64,000 nt of DNA from Moniliophthora roreri (Eukaryota; Basidiomycota; Agaricomycetes; Agaricales; Marasmiaceae), in NCBI GenBank assembly GCA_001466705.2, contig LATX02000001.1, forward strand, positions 868,001 through 932,000, given 5' to 3'. The notes under the pieces were generated by a model. It was not told the origin of the DNA and did not search any database. It saw only the letters and a program-made list of their open reading frames with translations. This document shows positions 1-11,064 of the stretch, in pieces (position 1 is the first letter of the stretch; each line of letters begins with the position of its first letter). The position numbers were made by a program, and so were the translations under genes.

Positions 1-418
1 AGGCCGCAGAAAATTCGAATTGGATCGGGAAGAAAAGCGGGTGGAGAAAGTTCATCGTTCGATGGACGTCAGGGTTGGGGCGCAGTCTGGTGTAATAAAG
101 CCGACTGGGAAAAGCGGTATTGCACCGACGAAGGTGGTGTACTTCTGATCTCTGCTTCTTCAGATCCGTGTACATTGTGCGTGTGCTCAATGCATCAGAA
201 GATGCATCGTCAATACACTGTTAGGGATCACGGTTGCGATTCTTCCTGATATGGGCATAGTAATGGCGGTACTTCCCGCTGACATGCCGTCACTGAATTC
301 CTTATTGCTCGTCGCTAACCTGAAGGGACCAGATACTGGGTCCCGGGATAAACAAGCATGTGGCTATGCATGCTCTCCTCTTTTAAACTGTACTTCCAAC
401 TCCTTCATTCGATATCAG
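1..418. other. Upstream flank of the F-box-like tandem array
   Basis: I see no gene here. From about base 140 the sequence resembles the spacer between copies 1 and 2 of the array (about 1740-1900). Both contain a GTGTACTTCTGAT/GTGTATTTCTGAT block, then TGTACAT, then a CTCAATGCATC/CTCAATACATC block, in the same order. The repeated unit therefore includes the promoter as well as the coding part, and a further copy may end just left of the window. Confidence 0.45.
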
Positions 419-1682
419 ATGGACTCGTTGGCAGCAGAGCTAAGACTGCAGATTGTTCGAGAGGTAGGTTTGCCAGCCGTCCACTATTTCTATGCTAATT
501 TGTATGTGTTTAGGTATGGGACACTAGCGATCTCAAGGTCCTTCGATGCGTTAATTGGTCCTTCTGTTCTTTAGTCGACCCGATCTTGTTTGCTGCTATC
601 AGAGTCGATACGAAGACAGAAGACCAATTAGTCAAAGGTTTTGAGCTCTTAAAGTCGATATCCATTGAGGGAACCCGAATTTCCCGCCATGTCCGAAAGC
701 TGATTATATGCTGTGAAGACACGATGATGGCTCGGCACTTTTCCTATCCCAATTTCTGCGACTTGAATGAGAAGGAGATGCGGGCTGCAGAAGTTAGAAA
801 GAAAGAGAGAGCACAGAGAGCACAGAAACTCTTGAACGAGTCTCTTTCCGCTGCTGTTCGAGCTCTCAAGAATCTAAAGGCCGTTAAGTGAGTTGCTTTG
901 CCAACTAAGCTCTGGTCTCTCATGGATTCTAACAGGAGATTAGGGTAGTTGCCGGCTGGCAGGCGTTGTCTCCTGCTTCCATCTGGTCCACATTCCAAGC
1001 AGAGCACATCCGACTTCAGGAAGTTGAATCGCGTGGCAGGATTGATGGTTCAATTCTGGACTACCTAAATAATTTTTCTGGGCTGGTCAAATTGAAGATT
1101 CAGAGCGTTCACACAAGTTCGGACGAAGAGACGGACAGCCTCGCTACTTATTTCAACAGTACCATTTTACCGAGACACAGGGAGACACTGGAAACACTCG
1201 TGGTCACTGGACACGAGGAAGGTCTCTGGTCATTTGGAGAGCACAATGCCCAAGAGTATGCCCGTTGTGTCAATCTGCGCGAACTCGAGGTCTGCCTCAA
1301 TCGCGCAGACATATCAGCGATGACATCTGGAGCGAACACACTAGTCAGTGCCCATTTACACAATATAACCCTGTACTAACCATCGATCTATTAGTCGCGC
1401 TGTTTGCGCCTCGGATATCAGCTTTCGAAGCTGTCGTCGTTGAGACTATGCTCCTCAGCTAGTAAAGCAAATAGGGGCGCAAGATGTGGGAATCCCTTCA
1501 TGCAGCATGGACGAAGGATGCGGGAGCTCATGGACGATGGTATCCGCAACTTTACTGTGCCTAGCATCACTCGTGATCTCCAGTTGACTGCTGATGGTCG
1601 GATTTACGTCCTCGAAAGGGACGACAGTGGACTTGGGAGATATTCCCCGTCAACTATGCAGCCGAGGTTGTTGTTTTTCTGA
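419..1682 (+). CDS. F-box-like protein, tandem copy 1 (apparently intact)
   Basis: Four exons (419-463, 514-887, 944-1343, 1395-1682) joined by GT-AG introns of 50-56 nt give an uninterrupted 368-residue protein. The first 45 residues have F-box character: an LAAELRLQIVRE helix, then a DLKVLRCVNWSFCSLVDP segment followed by an LF-x-AIRVDT strand. Such proteins usually bring targets to SCF ubiquitin ligases through Skp1, but the match is to a pattern only. Residues about 110-140 are very basic and Arg/Glu rich. The C-terminal half shows weak leucine periodicity and could be degenerate leucine-rich repeats. Two damaged paralogues follow on the same strand, so this looks like the surviving member of a local expansion. 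The 888-943 intron uses a TAG acceptor just downstream of another AG, so exon 3 could start slightly differently. Target and function are unknown. Confidence 0.5.
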
Positions 1683-1947
1683 AGTGATGTTCATAGTGGC
1701 TAGAAAGAAAGCATGGTAGTTCGAGTGTGATGGGATTTGTAAAGGTAGTGTATTTCTGATTCCACCTTTTGTACATCCTGCGGATACTCAATACATCGTG
1801 AGACTTTATCAACGTATTGTTCGAGGGATCAAAGCGGATTATTCCTTCTCGAAGTGACTCACCAACATCTAATGTCTTTGTGGCATACAGTATATATGGT
1901 ACCCCTCCACGTTCATTCAACCTCGTCCCTCCTTCGTCGGCTCCCCG

Positions 1948-3148
1948 ATGAGTTCACTGGCAATAGAACTGCGATTGTAAAGGATTCAAGAGGTATGGCT
2001 CTTGGCCTCCTGTGGTACTATGCTAACCTCAATTTGAACAAACATACAGGTGAGGGAAGTCGGCGACCCCAAAATTCTTCGATGTGTCAACCGGTCCTTC
2101 TGTTCTTTGATCGAACCAACCTTATTTGCTAGTATCACGCTCGATACGAGGACAGAAACGCAGCGAGCCACATGTTTCGAGACCTTGAAAATGATATCCA
2201 ACAAGGACAACAGAACTTTTCCGATGCGCGGATATTGGTCATGCATTGTGGGGATACCATGTTTCAGTCCCTGCATCCCTCGAGTGCCGCGAGTTGAGTG
2301 AGAAGGACTCGGAGAGGCAGGTTGCACGAGAAAAAGGAGGGAACGACACAAAGCTCAGGAGCGCTTGAACGAATACCTGTCCGCTGCGGATTCGTTTTCT
2401 GAGCTGATCAAACTGAGACTTCGGAACATCTGGACTAACTCAACGAAGAGACGGATGGTCTCGCTGCTCTTTTCATCGGTGACACTTGCGGTCAATGGGA
2501 TGCAAGGACTGGTCATTCGGGGAATATAATGCAGAAGCGTATGTCCGATGCGTCCGCCTACACATCAGCAAAAACCGGAAAGTGCTATAACCTAGCTCCG
2601 GGGGGATTATAACCTGGTTGTGGCCTGGTTTGTGGGGGTTATGACTGGTTTTAAGGGTCATAATACCCTGCAGGTGGATTATAAACCCCGGGGAACCCAT
2701 TATAGCGCTACACGGTTTTTGCTGATGCACGAGCTTGAAGTCGGCATCGACCTCTCGGACACGCTAATTATGACTCCCGGAGTGAATGCCCTGGTTGGTG
2801 ACGACTCTTCACACACAATATCATGTCATTGGACTGACAGTGAGACGATGCCCTCAAACAGTGTCTGCACCTTGGACGTAGACTGCCGAGGCTCAGTGCG
2901 TCGTTAATGCTCTGACCCGCGAGTCCTAAAGGGCATCGGGCTAGATTTTGCGGCAGCCACAATTGTAAGTTATGCGGCGCCAGGTTTGGGCAATGGAGAT
3001 CCGATTTGACAGGGATATCCGCAACTTTATTGTACCCAGTGGTTGCAACCTTTGGGTGAGGAGGACACCTACTGGACACGTATATCTCCTCCAGAATGAC
3101 GATAACGGTTGTTCGAGGTATCCCCCGGCTCGGGCAACGGTTCACTGA
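1948..3148 (+). pseudogene. F-box-like tandem copy 2 (broken, holds a MITE)
   Basis: This region aligns with the intact copy from the start codon (MSSLAIELRL) to the tail, where a GHVYLLQNDDNG segment matches GRIYVLERDDSG of copy 1. It is dead by several marks. TAA at 1978-1980 stops translation ten codons in. The middle third is shortened: bases after about 2398 jump straight to the part equivalent to about 1080 in copy 1. A 165-bp inverted-repeat element sits in the leucine-rich part (2563-2727). Remaining open frames are short and shift relative to each other. The copy is in the same orientation as its neighbours, as expected for unequal crossing-over. Confidence 0.6.
2563..2727. mobile_element. 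165-bp MITE inside F-box-like copy 2
   Basis: The ends are inverted repeats. The left end starts CATCAGCAAAAACCG and the right end finishes CGGTTTTTGCTGATG, with weaker pairing further in (GCTATAA/TTATAGC and GGATTATAA/TTATAATCC). Removing the element with one copy of a CA or CAC duplication restores a CTACACGAGCTTGAAGTC junction that lines up base for base with the uninterrupted copy 1 (CTGCGCGAACTCGAGGTC). This shows both the insertion and its limits to within 1-2 bases. There is no coding capacity, so it is non-autonomous. The superfamily is not clear from the ends. Confidence 0.75.
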
Positions 3149-3488
3149 ACTGCGTGCGTGCTAATGATAAACGGCAGCCAAAGGCAGGCCCAAACGACTG
3201 GACGGACTTCGGTGTGTCACAAGTCAAATCTTTTGTATAAACGGCGTATTTTGTGCGTTGTGTGCATACCAATGCAATCTTATCGTCGTCATTCAAACGG
3301 AAATTCGGCGGCGTCATTTGATGCTACACGCAGTGGGTCAGGTGGACGTATCATGGTCCGCAGTTAATATACGTGTATGGGTATAACTGTGCGTAGAAGA
3401 GTAATGACACGAATGAGAGCGGGAACGAGCTCGGACCCAGGCCTTCATTCCTGTCAAAGCCTGAGGTACTACCTCAAGCTTCGACAGG
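3149..3488. other. Spacer between F-box-like copies 2 and 3
   Basis: I see no gene. The spacer is less similar to the other two spacers than they are to each other, and short open frames in it have no recognisable content. A TTTGTATAAACGG stretch near 3229 is the only promoter-like string I noticed. Confidence 0.3.
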
Positions 3489-5273
3489 ATGGAAATACTT
3501 GCGACAGAGCTACGATTGCAGGTGGTTCAAGAGGTAGGTTCTGATTAATTTTCTCGCTTGAGGAACAATAGCGGCCTGAAAATTTTTCGATGCGTCGATC
3601 AGTCCTTCCGCTCTCTAGTGGACCCCATCTTGCTTGAGAGGATCAGTTTCGACGCTCCAACAGAAGACCAGTTAGCTAGAGGGTTTGAAATGTTGAGGTC
3701 GGTATCACGCGAAGGAAGCCGAACCTCCCATTACGTCCAAGGGTTGATTATAGGTGTGAGGATCAGATGTTTTGACCAGTGCCCTCTCACCATCTCGCGA
3801 ACAAGGATGCACGTCAAGCCGAAGAGGGGAAGAAAAAGCTGCGTCGAGCACACACACGGGTTTAGGAAAAAAATCAGTTAGCCAGATTTCAGCCGGAAAC
3901 CGCACCTGATTCATCAGGGAGCTGGCAGAACAAAAGGTAAGCAGAAATGGCTGCAGAAATTGGGTGATTCTGAACTTGTGACCTGACACCTGAAAGGAAA
4001 GGAATCAGGAAGCATTTCGGTGGGCAGGAAGCCAAGTCCGAAATACAGACAATAAGACGCTCCGAAATCCTTCCATAATTGGAGACAATCGGCGTACATT
4101 TCTGGTCTTCCGAAGTGGGTCCATTCAGGTGAGCTTTCTGGGCTTCCTGAAATGCCCCCAATCAGACTGCCTGAAACCGGCCGCCGTGGGCCAATGGAAA
4201 AATATCTGGTAGACAGATTCGACCCAAATCTGCTGCGTTTCGGTAATCTCTGAAATGACGCAAATCAGCTTTCATTTCGGTACGTCAAAGTTCTCGCCTT
4301 TTTCTTCACCTTTCTGGTGGTCCTAAAGCGCTCCTGATTGGTTGAGTTCCAGCTCAAAATTTCGGGCGACTTAAACTCCATGATTCTGGACGCCTTTCAG
4401 TTTGCCATATCCTGCTCCTTATTGCAGGTAAATCAGTATATGTTTCCGGTTGAAATCTGTCTAACAGATTTTTTTCCTAAACCGGTGTGACAGGAGGATT
4501 CGGACGAGTATCTTCCGTCTGCTATCCGATCGCTCAGGATACTAAGAGCAGTGATTAGGTAGCCACCGGCTGCTATTTGCTTTCTCCAACTTCTGCATGG
4601 ATTAGAGAATATCCGTTTCCAGGACGTTGCGATGCGGGGTAGAATTGCACGTCCATTCTTCGAGTACCTGGCTTGATTTTCAAGGTTGGTTCAATTGAGA
4701 ATTCGGAACGTTTACGTACCTTCAGACGAAAAAACGGACAGCCTCGCCACTTACTTCTTCAGAACCATTTTATCGAAACATAAGGAGGCACTGGAGGTAC
4801 TTGCGGTTACTGACATGGAAGAAGGACATCGGTCTTTTGGAGAGCATAATGTCCCGCAATACGCCTCATGCATAAATCTGCGTAAGCTTGACGTTAGCTT
4901 CAATGCCAAGGACATTTGTGCAAAGGAATGCATTGGTTAGTGCTTGTTCACATGTGAAGCAACATAACTCACTTCCCACCGTCAAACTCGGTGCTTGCGG
5001 CTCGTACATGAGCTACCAAAGATTTCGTCTTTGACTATCTGGTCCACGAGTGACGAGGCGGATCGGGATGCGTTTTGCGGGAACTCCGCCATATAACATC
5101 AGCAACATATTGGTGAACTCATGGATGGCTGTATTCGTGGCTTCAGTATCCCTGTTCGCGTTCGCAATCTCCAGCTGAAAACCTTCAACGGTCAGATATA
5201 TGTCCCTAAGAAGGTAGGGAACGACGCTCGGAAATATATCCCTTCCTTCACGCAGGAAGAAACGTATGAATGA
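3489..5273 (+). pseudogene. F-box-like tandem copy 3 (broken, holds a 637-bp element)
   Basis: The copy begins MEILATELRLQVVQE and is followed by LKIFRCVDQSFRSLVDP, parallel to copy 1. Its tail (GQIYVPKKVGNDARKY) matches the end of copies 1 and 2. It is damaged in several ways. The first intron has lost its normal end, so the F-box joint is altered. A 637-bp inverted-repeat element interrupts the basic region of exon 2. In the sense frame TAG at 4560-4562 and TGA at 4674-4676 stop translation. The leucine-rich part (about 4683-4935) is still well preserved, so the decay is probably recent. Antisense open frames at 5013-5318 are shadows of this copy. Confidence 0.6.
3853..4489. mobile_element. 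637-bp inverted-repeat DNA element with 3-bp target duplication
   Basis: The two ends are near-perfect inverted repeats of about 40 bp (3853-3900 and 4442-4489), starting CACACGGGTTTAGGAAAAAA and ending with its complement CTAAACCGGTGTG. The element is flanked on both sides by ACA, a 3-bp target duplication. Removing it with one ACA gives a junction (CGAGCACAGGAG) that aligns without gaps to copy 2 (AAAGCTCAGGAG). Inside, short blocks such as CTGAAATG and CCAATCAG recur in both orientations near the ends, as in subterminal-repeat transposons. No transposase is encoded. A CAC terminus with 3-bp duplication fits a CACTA-like non-autonomous element, but that family call is inference. Confidence 0.8.
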
Positions 5274-6160
5274 TGGACTACAATGGTTCGCGAGGAGTAA
5301 TGGGCAGTATGCTCGCATATATATATATATGTAGCTTGAATAGTATTAGTTCTATAATGTGCGGGGCAGCTCGAGCTCCGATTCAGAAACGAGGGATCGC
5401 TACAGAGTTCGAGGGCCTACCTTAAAGATGGCTCAGAAGGTGCCTAAGAAGAGGTTCAACCTCTGTGAATGGAGGGACCTCATTACTACTCGCGTCTACG
5501 TCAAGAACACCAGCATCACCATTCTTATGGTACGTCTCAAAGCATTGGTCGACAAGCAGCGCGAAACGAATGTCTCGCAACGTAATGCCTTGATAGCGAG
5601 ATTTTGTTGGTGGATCCGTCTCTGGCCTTATATGGTCCAGAAGATACGTCATTACGGGGGGAGGAATTTTTGCAGAGTGAGTTCGGATGCCTAAGGAGAC
5701 ATGTGGACTGTCTTCGCCATATTGAAGTGAGGTTGGATGATGCTGGAAAGATAGATGAATACGACGGCTGGAATAGAGGATGATGGGTACTTCACATTTT
5801 CAGCATTCGCGATATCTATGACATCCCTCATGAACGTCAAAGCAGACGGTCCTTTATTGAAGTTGTATCTCTTCTCCAAAGTCGGCACTGGACGTTGTGC
5901 CTTTGTTACAAAGTTGACGCGCCACTGGTGGTCGCGAAGAATTGGTAGCAAGTAATGTTCGACTTCGTGGATATCTAGCCATGGTGTCGGCCAGCCTGAA
6001 ATTGGAGGAGGTAATTCTGGAGATGCTATATGAGCTGTTCAGCATAGGTTGAATGTGGATTGAAGGTCATTACTGAAAGTTGAGGATCTGATCTTGAGCA
6101 AATTTGAGGACATGTTGATGGAAGCACGCAGGAAAGCACGTAACGTTGGACGCGAATGCC
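5274..6160. other. Gap with unassigned short open frames
   Basis: The stretch lies between the F-box-like array and TRS85. Short frames exist on both strands: a plus frame at about 5359-5694 and minus frames at about 5422-5652 and 5691-5951. The two minus frames could be joined, but I found no convincing start, splice pair or known motif, and codon choice does not favour either strand. It may be a decayed gene. An (AT)7 run lies at 5317-5330. Confidence 0.35.
5317..5330. repeat. (AT)7 microsatellite
   Basis: A short AT dinucleotide run just downstream of F-box-like copy 3, in the unassigned gap. It has no evident function. Confidence 0.8.
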
Positions 6161-9100
6161 ATGGCTCCTTCTCTCCCCACATCTCTCAGCCCGCATATTT
6201 GTATTCTATCATCTCCGGACCTCTCAGATCTTCTAGCTGCTTCTTCGTTACCACCTTTGCCCGATGTCCTCCAGTCATTCTCACCTTTTCCTCAAGGTCC
6301 GTTTCATTTTACTCTGACGTGAACTCGTCATAATATATTTCTGCTTCAGTAACGACTCGTACCACCTCCCTTACTTCCGTATCTCACCCCTCATTCTCCC
6401 TTCGTTTCTCTGACCTCAAGCAAATTGAAACTGCTTGCCGAGAAGACGAGGAACAACGTGCGGCACGAATGCTTGACTGGATAGGTGCTCGTATAAATCA
6501 GAGATGCGCTCGTTGGGTCGAAGATATAGAGAAATTGGGAGACAAGCAAACCAAGACACCTTGGTGGGAGGAATTGAAACGTTGTGCAGAAGGAGACCAT
6601 GTACCTACTCGGAATGAGACTTGGAATCATCCGGCTGCAGGTACGGTGGATACGGCGAAAACTATGGAAATGTGCTAATGCTTCCAACGCTTTCCTCAGT
6701 CATTTTGGCCGTGTCAACCAATTCTCCCAATCCCTTGCAAGCTATCACTGCGCTTCACTCTCGATCAATCGATCTACCTTCATGGGTCGATCCGTTACAC
6801 CTACGGTTCACCCTCATAATACATTCCAAGAACTCGTCCCTGTCTGATGAAGAGTGCGTAGTCATTTCATCAATTTATCTTTAAACTCACCGGTCTTTAG
6901 GGCTGGTGCACTTTACAACGCTGTGAAAAAGCAATATGGCCTGCACACGTACTTATTACCCCTCGAATTGCCCAATCCTCCCCCCAACCCTGTCCCGGTA
7001 CCTGCCACCTTGCCTCGCCTTCCACCTCCAACCATGGACTCTCCGGAAATCCGACCGCCTCCTACACCCCTTGTATCCCCTGCTAACTCCCAAGTCAACA
7101 CACCACTCAATACTCTTCGCATGAATGAAAAGGACATTCAACAGACAGCCAGATTCACCCGTGAATTCCTGGTCATGAGTTTGATCCCTTGGATGGAAAG
7201 ATGCGTAGTAGAATGGAATGAGAATGTAAGGGATTCTACTTTTTCCTGTTCATTGCCTACAACTCATGAAACGATATCTTTAGTTCTCGTCAACCAGACG
7301 TCTTCCATCTCGCTTATTCTCTTCTACACGCCGACTCTTTGGTTCTCCCTCTCCCTCTCCCTCTCCCTCTCCCACTCCCGGTCACCACCCCAATTCTTCA
7401 TCAGTGTCCTCAACACCTGTGCGATCAGTTACCATTAATGGTGCAATTCCTGCTGCAACAAACGCGCAGGGCCCACCACCACCACAGCAACGCCGTTTAG
7501 CCGAATTTGCGACTATACTTCATGATCTTAAGCTGGCAGTCTCGGTATGGGAATCACTGAGGAAGGAAGGCAAGGGCGGTTCGGTTAGTCGTCGGTGTTC
7601 TATAGCCTTACTTTACTGAACGTGTTTTTGTAGGACATACTTCCCCTGCTTTTGTCCCCTTCTCCCGTTCTAGAATTACACGCTTCAAATGCCATTTCTA
7701 GTCTGTATGGCGGTTCCTCAGACCCAACTCCACAGGCTCAACTACGAGCACTACAGTACGCCGTGCGATGGGAAATGGGCATAGACTCTTCTGATTTCCT
7801 TGGAAGCCTAGAAGGAGAAAGATGGCTCGTATGGGCCGCAGGAAATGTGAGGATCATTCGATTTAATGTTCTATTGTCTGACCGGAATTCAAGTCGGAAG
7901 AGGCTACGTCAGCAGTGTTACTGGCTCACTCTGCATACTTAAGCATCAAGAAACAAGCAAAACGACGTGCTGGGTTTTGGTATCTGTCTGCGGCTAATCG
8001 ACTAGAGAAATATGGGATAGTGCGTATCGCGACCATCCTCCAACCAATAGATCTCATTCATAGAGCCATTCAGAAACCGTTGACTATGTATTTGCTACGG
8101 AAGGCCCACGAGCTCTGCAGAATTGCACCACCTAAAGAGCTTTCTCCATCGTTTTGGGACGCGGAAGGGATCGATTCTTCCAAGTCGCGTGGTTTCGACT
8201 CTATTATGGCTGGTATTGAACATCCATTAGGTACGACCTATCCAGTCGAGTCTTTCGTTACCTTGTATAACCTTGTATTCACTCTCTTCCTGTAGCTCGG
8301 CTATTGTATACCACCGGAGATGTCAGCAATGCTATACAGATATTCCTGGACCTATTGAAGACTTCAGGGTCTGTTTCAACTACAGCATCAATAGACAATG
8401 GTGAAGAACACGTACCGATCACCCATAAGGATGGTGTATACCTCGAAGATTTCAGAGTCGCTTTAGAGGTAAGCAAGACCACCATCGGGTTGCGACTTTG
8501 AAGCTAAGCATAAATTCTAGCACTACAAGTCTATCACATCTAACGACGAACAAATATCTTCTCTAAAGCTATCTATCAATTTCTGTGTACCACAACAGAC
8601 CAGTGTACGGTATTCACGGCGTGATGAAGGGGACGTTCAAGAATGGATTAAACGCGAAGAGGACTGGAAGGGATTCTGCAAGTCTCGAGGAATCTCAGAA
8701 AGTCTAATAAAAGATTACAAGGTCTCACTTGATGGTAAGTCGACCGTGTAACCTGCGATACGATCTTAATGTTACGTTACCTAGAAACCTTCTATGTCGA
8801 TTTGATCCTGCGGAACCCATACCAGGTGGAAATCAATCTGGCCAACCTGACAGTTGTTGTTAGGGAGCCCAATGCGGAAGACCCTTCATCTTCAAAAATT
8901 TTCGTACAGGCTGAAATTCTAGACAATGTAACCATTCGACCTAGAGAGACTCGAACAGTTCCCATTGCTGTTAAATCATCTCGTCCGGCTTCCCTCCTCA
9001 TCACACATGCAACTTACGACTTCCTTTCCCTCCTACCGACCACCGAGACATTATCCTATCGCGGGAAAAGACTGTACACCACCCCTGCCCAGCGACAGAA

Positions 9101-10946
9101 ACCGACCTATGCCCCGGATGTTGTCCTGAGGGTTGAAGTTGCAGAAGGGGAAAATAAACTATTGGCCAACTTCGTGGATGAAGAACAACTGCAGCTTCTC
9201 CAAGGAGAGAATGCTAATTTGAGGCTTTGGCTCTCCAACGCTGGGAAGCGTATGATCAGTGAAGCGTGGATAGTTGCCTCGCCGGAAGACCTGTTCTGGT
9301 TGAGTGGAGATGATGACGGCTCAGTGCTTGGTGTGGGTGCTATCAACCAAGAGGAAACACTGAAATGTAGCAATACCCTTGCTGCGAAGGATCCGCATAA
9401 GATACCGATGTCAAATCTTCAGCCAGGAGATAACCACGAAGTGCATCTAACGTTCAATGCGGGAGGCACTGGCGAGAGAAAGTTCTGTGTGCTTGTAGTT
9501 TACCGAGAGGTATGTCCTTGCGAAGGCTCTCGAGAGTGGTACGCTAATTGTACTCACAGCACGACAAGGCAGCCTTCCATCAAGTGCGCGTAACTCAATC
9601 TTTTAACGTCAAACCCATCTTCCGAGCGTTCACCAATGCTCAGCCTGCCCCGAATGTCGATGACCTATATGTCGTCGACATACAGCTCGAGAACATGTCC
9701 TCAAAGACCATACAACTGACGCAAATGTCGACCCTTAGTCCCAGCTGGTCTTGCCATTCTATAATGGATTTCACCCCGTGAGCATGGTAGTCTTCGACTC
9801 ATTTATCCAAATCTCACCAACTTCATATAGAGGTCCAATACTCCCCCTACAGTCATGTCAGTTCTGTTTTTCTGCGAATCCATGGCAAGCAGCATCGGGA
9901 ACAAAGGAGACGATGGATTTCGTTGCCCGCAAACTTAAAGATGTTCTCCAGGGAAGGGATGTCGAGCAAACAGATCCGCCGACATTGAGTTTATGCAGTA
10001 GCCATGTGGTGAAGGTAAACTTGCTTCTTGAGTTTTTATCAGTGTTGACATTGCGCTTCCAGACCTCCCAATCACGGACACTAGCAACGGACGTTTCTCA
10101 GCATTTCATCTTCGGTCGACGGCGTCGCGTGGTGGTTCAATCCATAAATTCGTCGCACCCACACATACATCAACGAGCACATAGATATATTTTCCCCTTG
10201 TATAATCCTGCCTCCTTGGACATTCTGATTTCATGGACCATTCCTTCCGAAGGACGGTCAGGTAGTCATCTTGTGTCGGATCTCGATGTTGGTGCTGGCC
10301 ATGCAGCACTGCGCGAGATCCTTGAAGAGGCCGAGAATACGAAAGGGACGCGCAGCATGTACAGCGAGACACAACAGGAACGGATGGAGATATTTCAAGC
10401 CATTCGGGGGAGTGAATGGAACGCAGAGATGAATCCGCTGGTGGTACAGTTCGATGCAGCAGATATTATCAAACATGACTTTTCGCAAGGGTATGAACTT
10501 GACCGGCTCAAAAACTTGTGATTGACATGAATTTCTGTAGGCCGTGCCATGCTCCGGTTTCAATAACCATTCGCAATTATTCCCTGACCCACAAATCACG
10601 GTTCATTTTGCAGCTCAACGGAGACCCGAATTCATACCCACCTTCCTTGTACGTCTCTTCTGCGCCTGCTTCTTTACTTTTAGCCTAATGTCGACACAGG
10701 ACTGATGAGTTACCGGCACCATATTCTGGTCGTTTAACCCATAGAGGTTTATTAAAGCCGCTACAAAACACATCTTTAGAAGCGAGGCTATGGATCACTA
10801 GACCAGGTTCTTATGTTTTAGGTGGATGGTGCTTAAAAACTGAGGTTTTGGAGCCTTCATCAGCAACGGACGAAGGGGTAGTCGTGCGACACAGATATAT
10901 GCAGGAGCCTCCGGAAAGTCGGGTTCGTATCGTAGTTTGTGGCTAA
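6161..10946 (+). CDS. TRS85: TRAPP complex subunit Trs85 (TRAPPC8)
   Basis: Trs85 is the specific subunit of TRAPPIII, a tether and Rab1/Ypt1 exchange factor acting at the Golgi and in autophagy. Sixteen exons (6161-6296, 6350-6640, 6700-6853, 6901-7225, 7284-7583, 7634-7846, 7894-8019, 8074-8230, 8296-8468, 8521-8734, 8785-9509, 9560-9777, 9831-10014, 10063-10490, 10541-10648, 10700-10946) join in frame to 1332 residues. Family landmarks appear in order: PPLPDVLQSFSPF with VTTRTTSLTS at the N-terminus, TPWWEELKR near residue 130, the FTREFLVMSLIPWMER block followed by SRLFSSTRRLFG, then TPR-like helices (ARLLYTTGDVSNAIQIF). The C-terminal half is beta-rich (YSGRLTHRGLL near the end). A run of CCCTCT units at 7344-7373 encodes Ser-Pro repeats just after the FSSTRRLFG motif. 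The start is the first ATG that leads into the conserved N-terminus. It converges with the Mpv17-family gene, 118 bp away. Confidence 0.88.
7344..7373 (+). repeat. CCCTCT hexamer microsatellite in TRS85
   Basis: About five tandem copies of a CTCCCT unit lie inside exon 5 of TRS85 and encode alternating Ser-Pro. The unit length is a multiple of three, so copy-number change would lengthen or shorten a linker without shifting the frame. Confidence 0.8.
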
Positions 10947-11064
10947 TAGCGCTTTTATACTAGAACATACCGGATAATTTTAAGGTGATATATACATTAT
11001 ACAAATACGCCTAGATATACCCTCGATACATTGAAAAGACGGAAAGCACGAAGATACAAAATCG

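Noticed and set aside
6161..10946. Trs120/TRAPPC9 as the identity of the large TRAPP gene
   Set aside because: The FTREFLVMSLIPWMER and SRLFSSTRRLFG blocks correspond to TRAPPC8/Trs85, not to Trs120, which lacks them.
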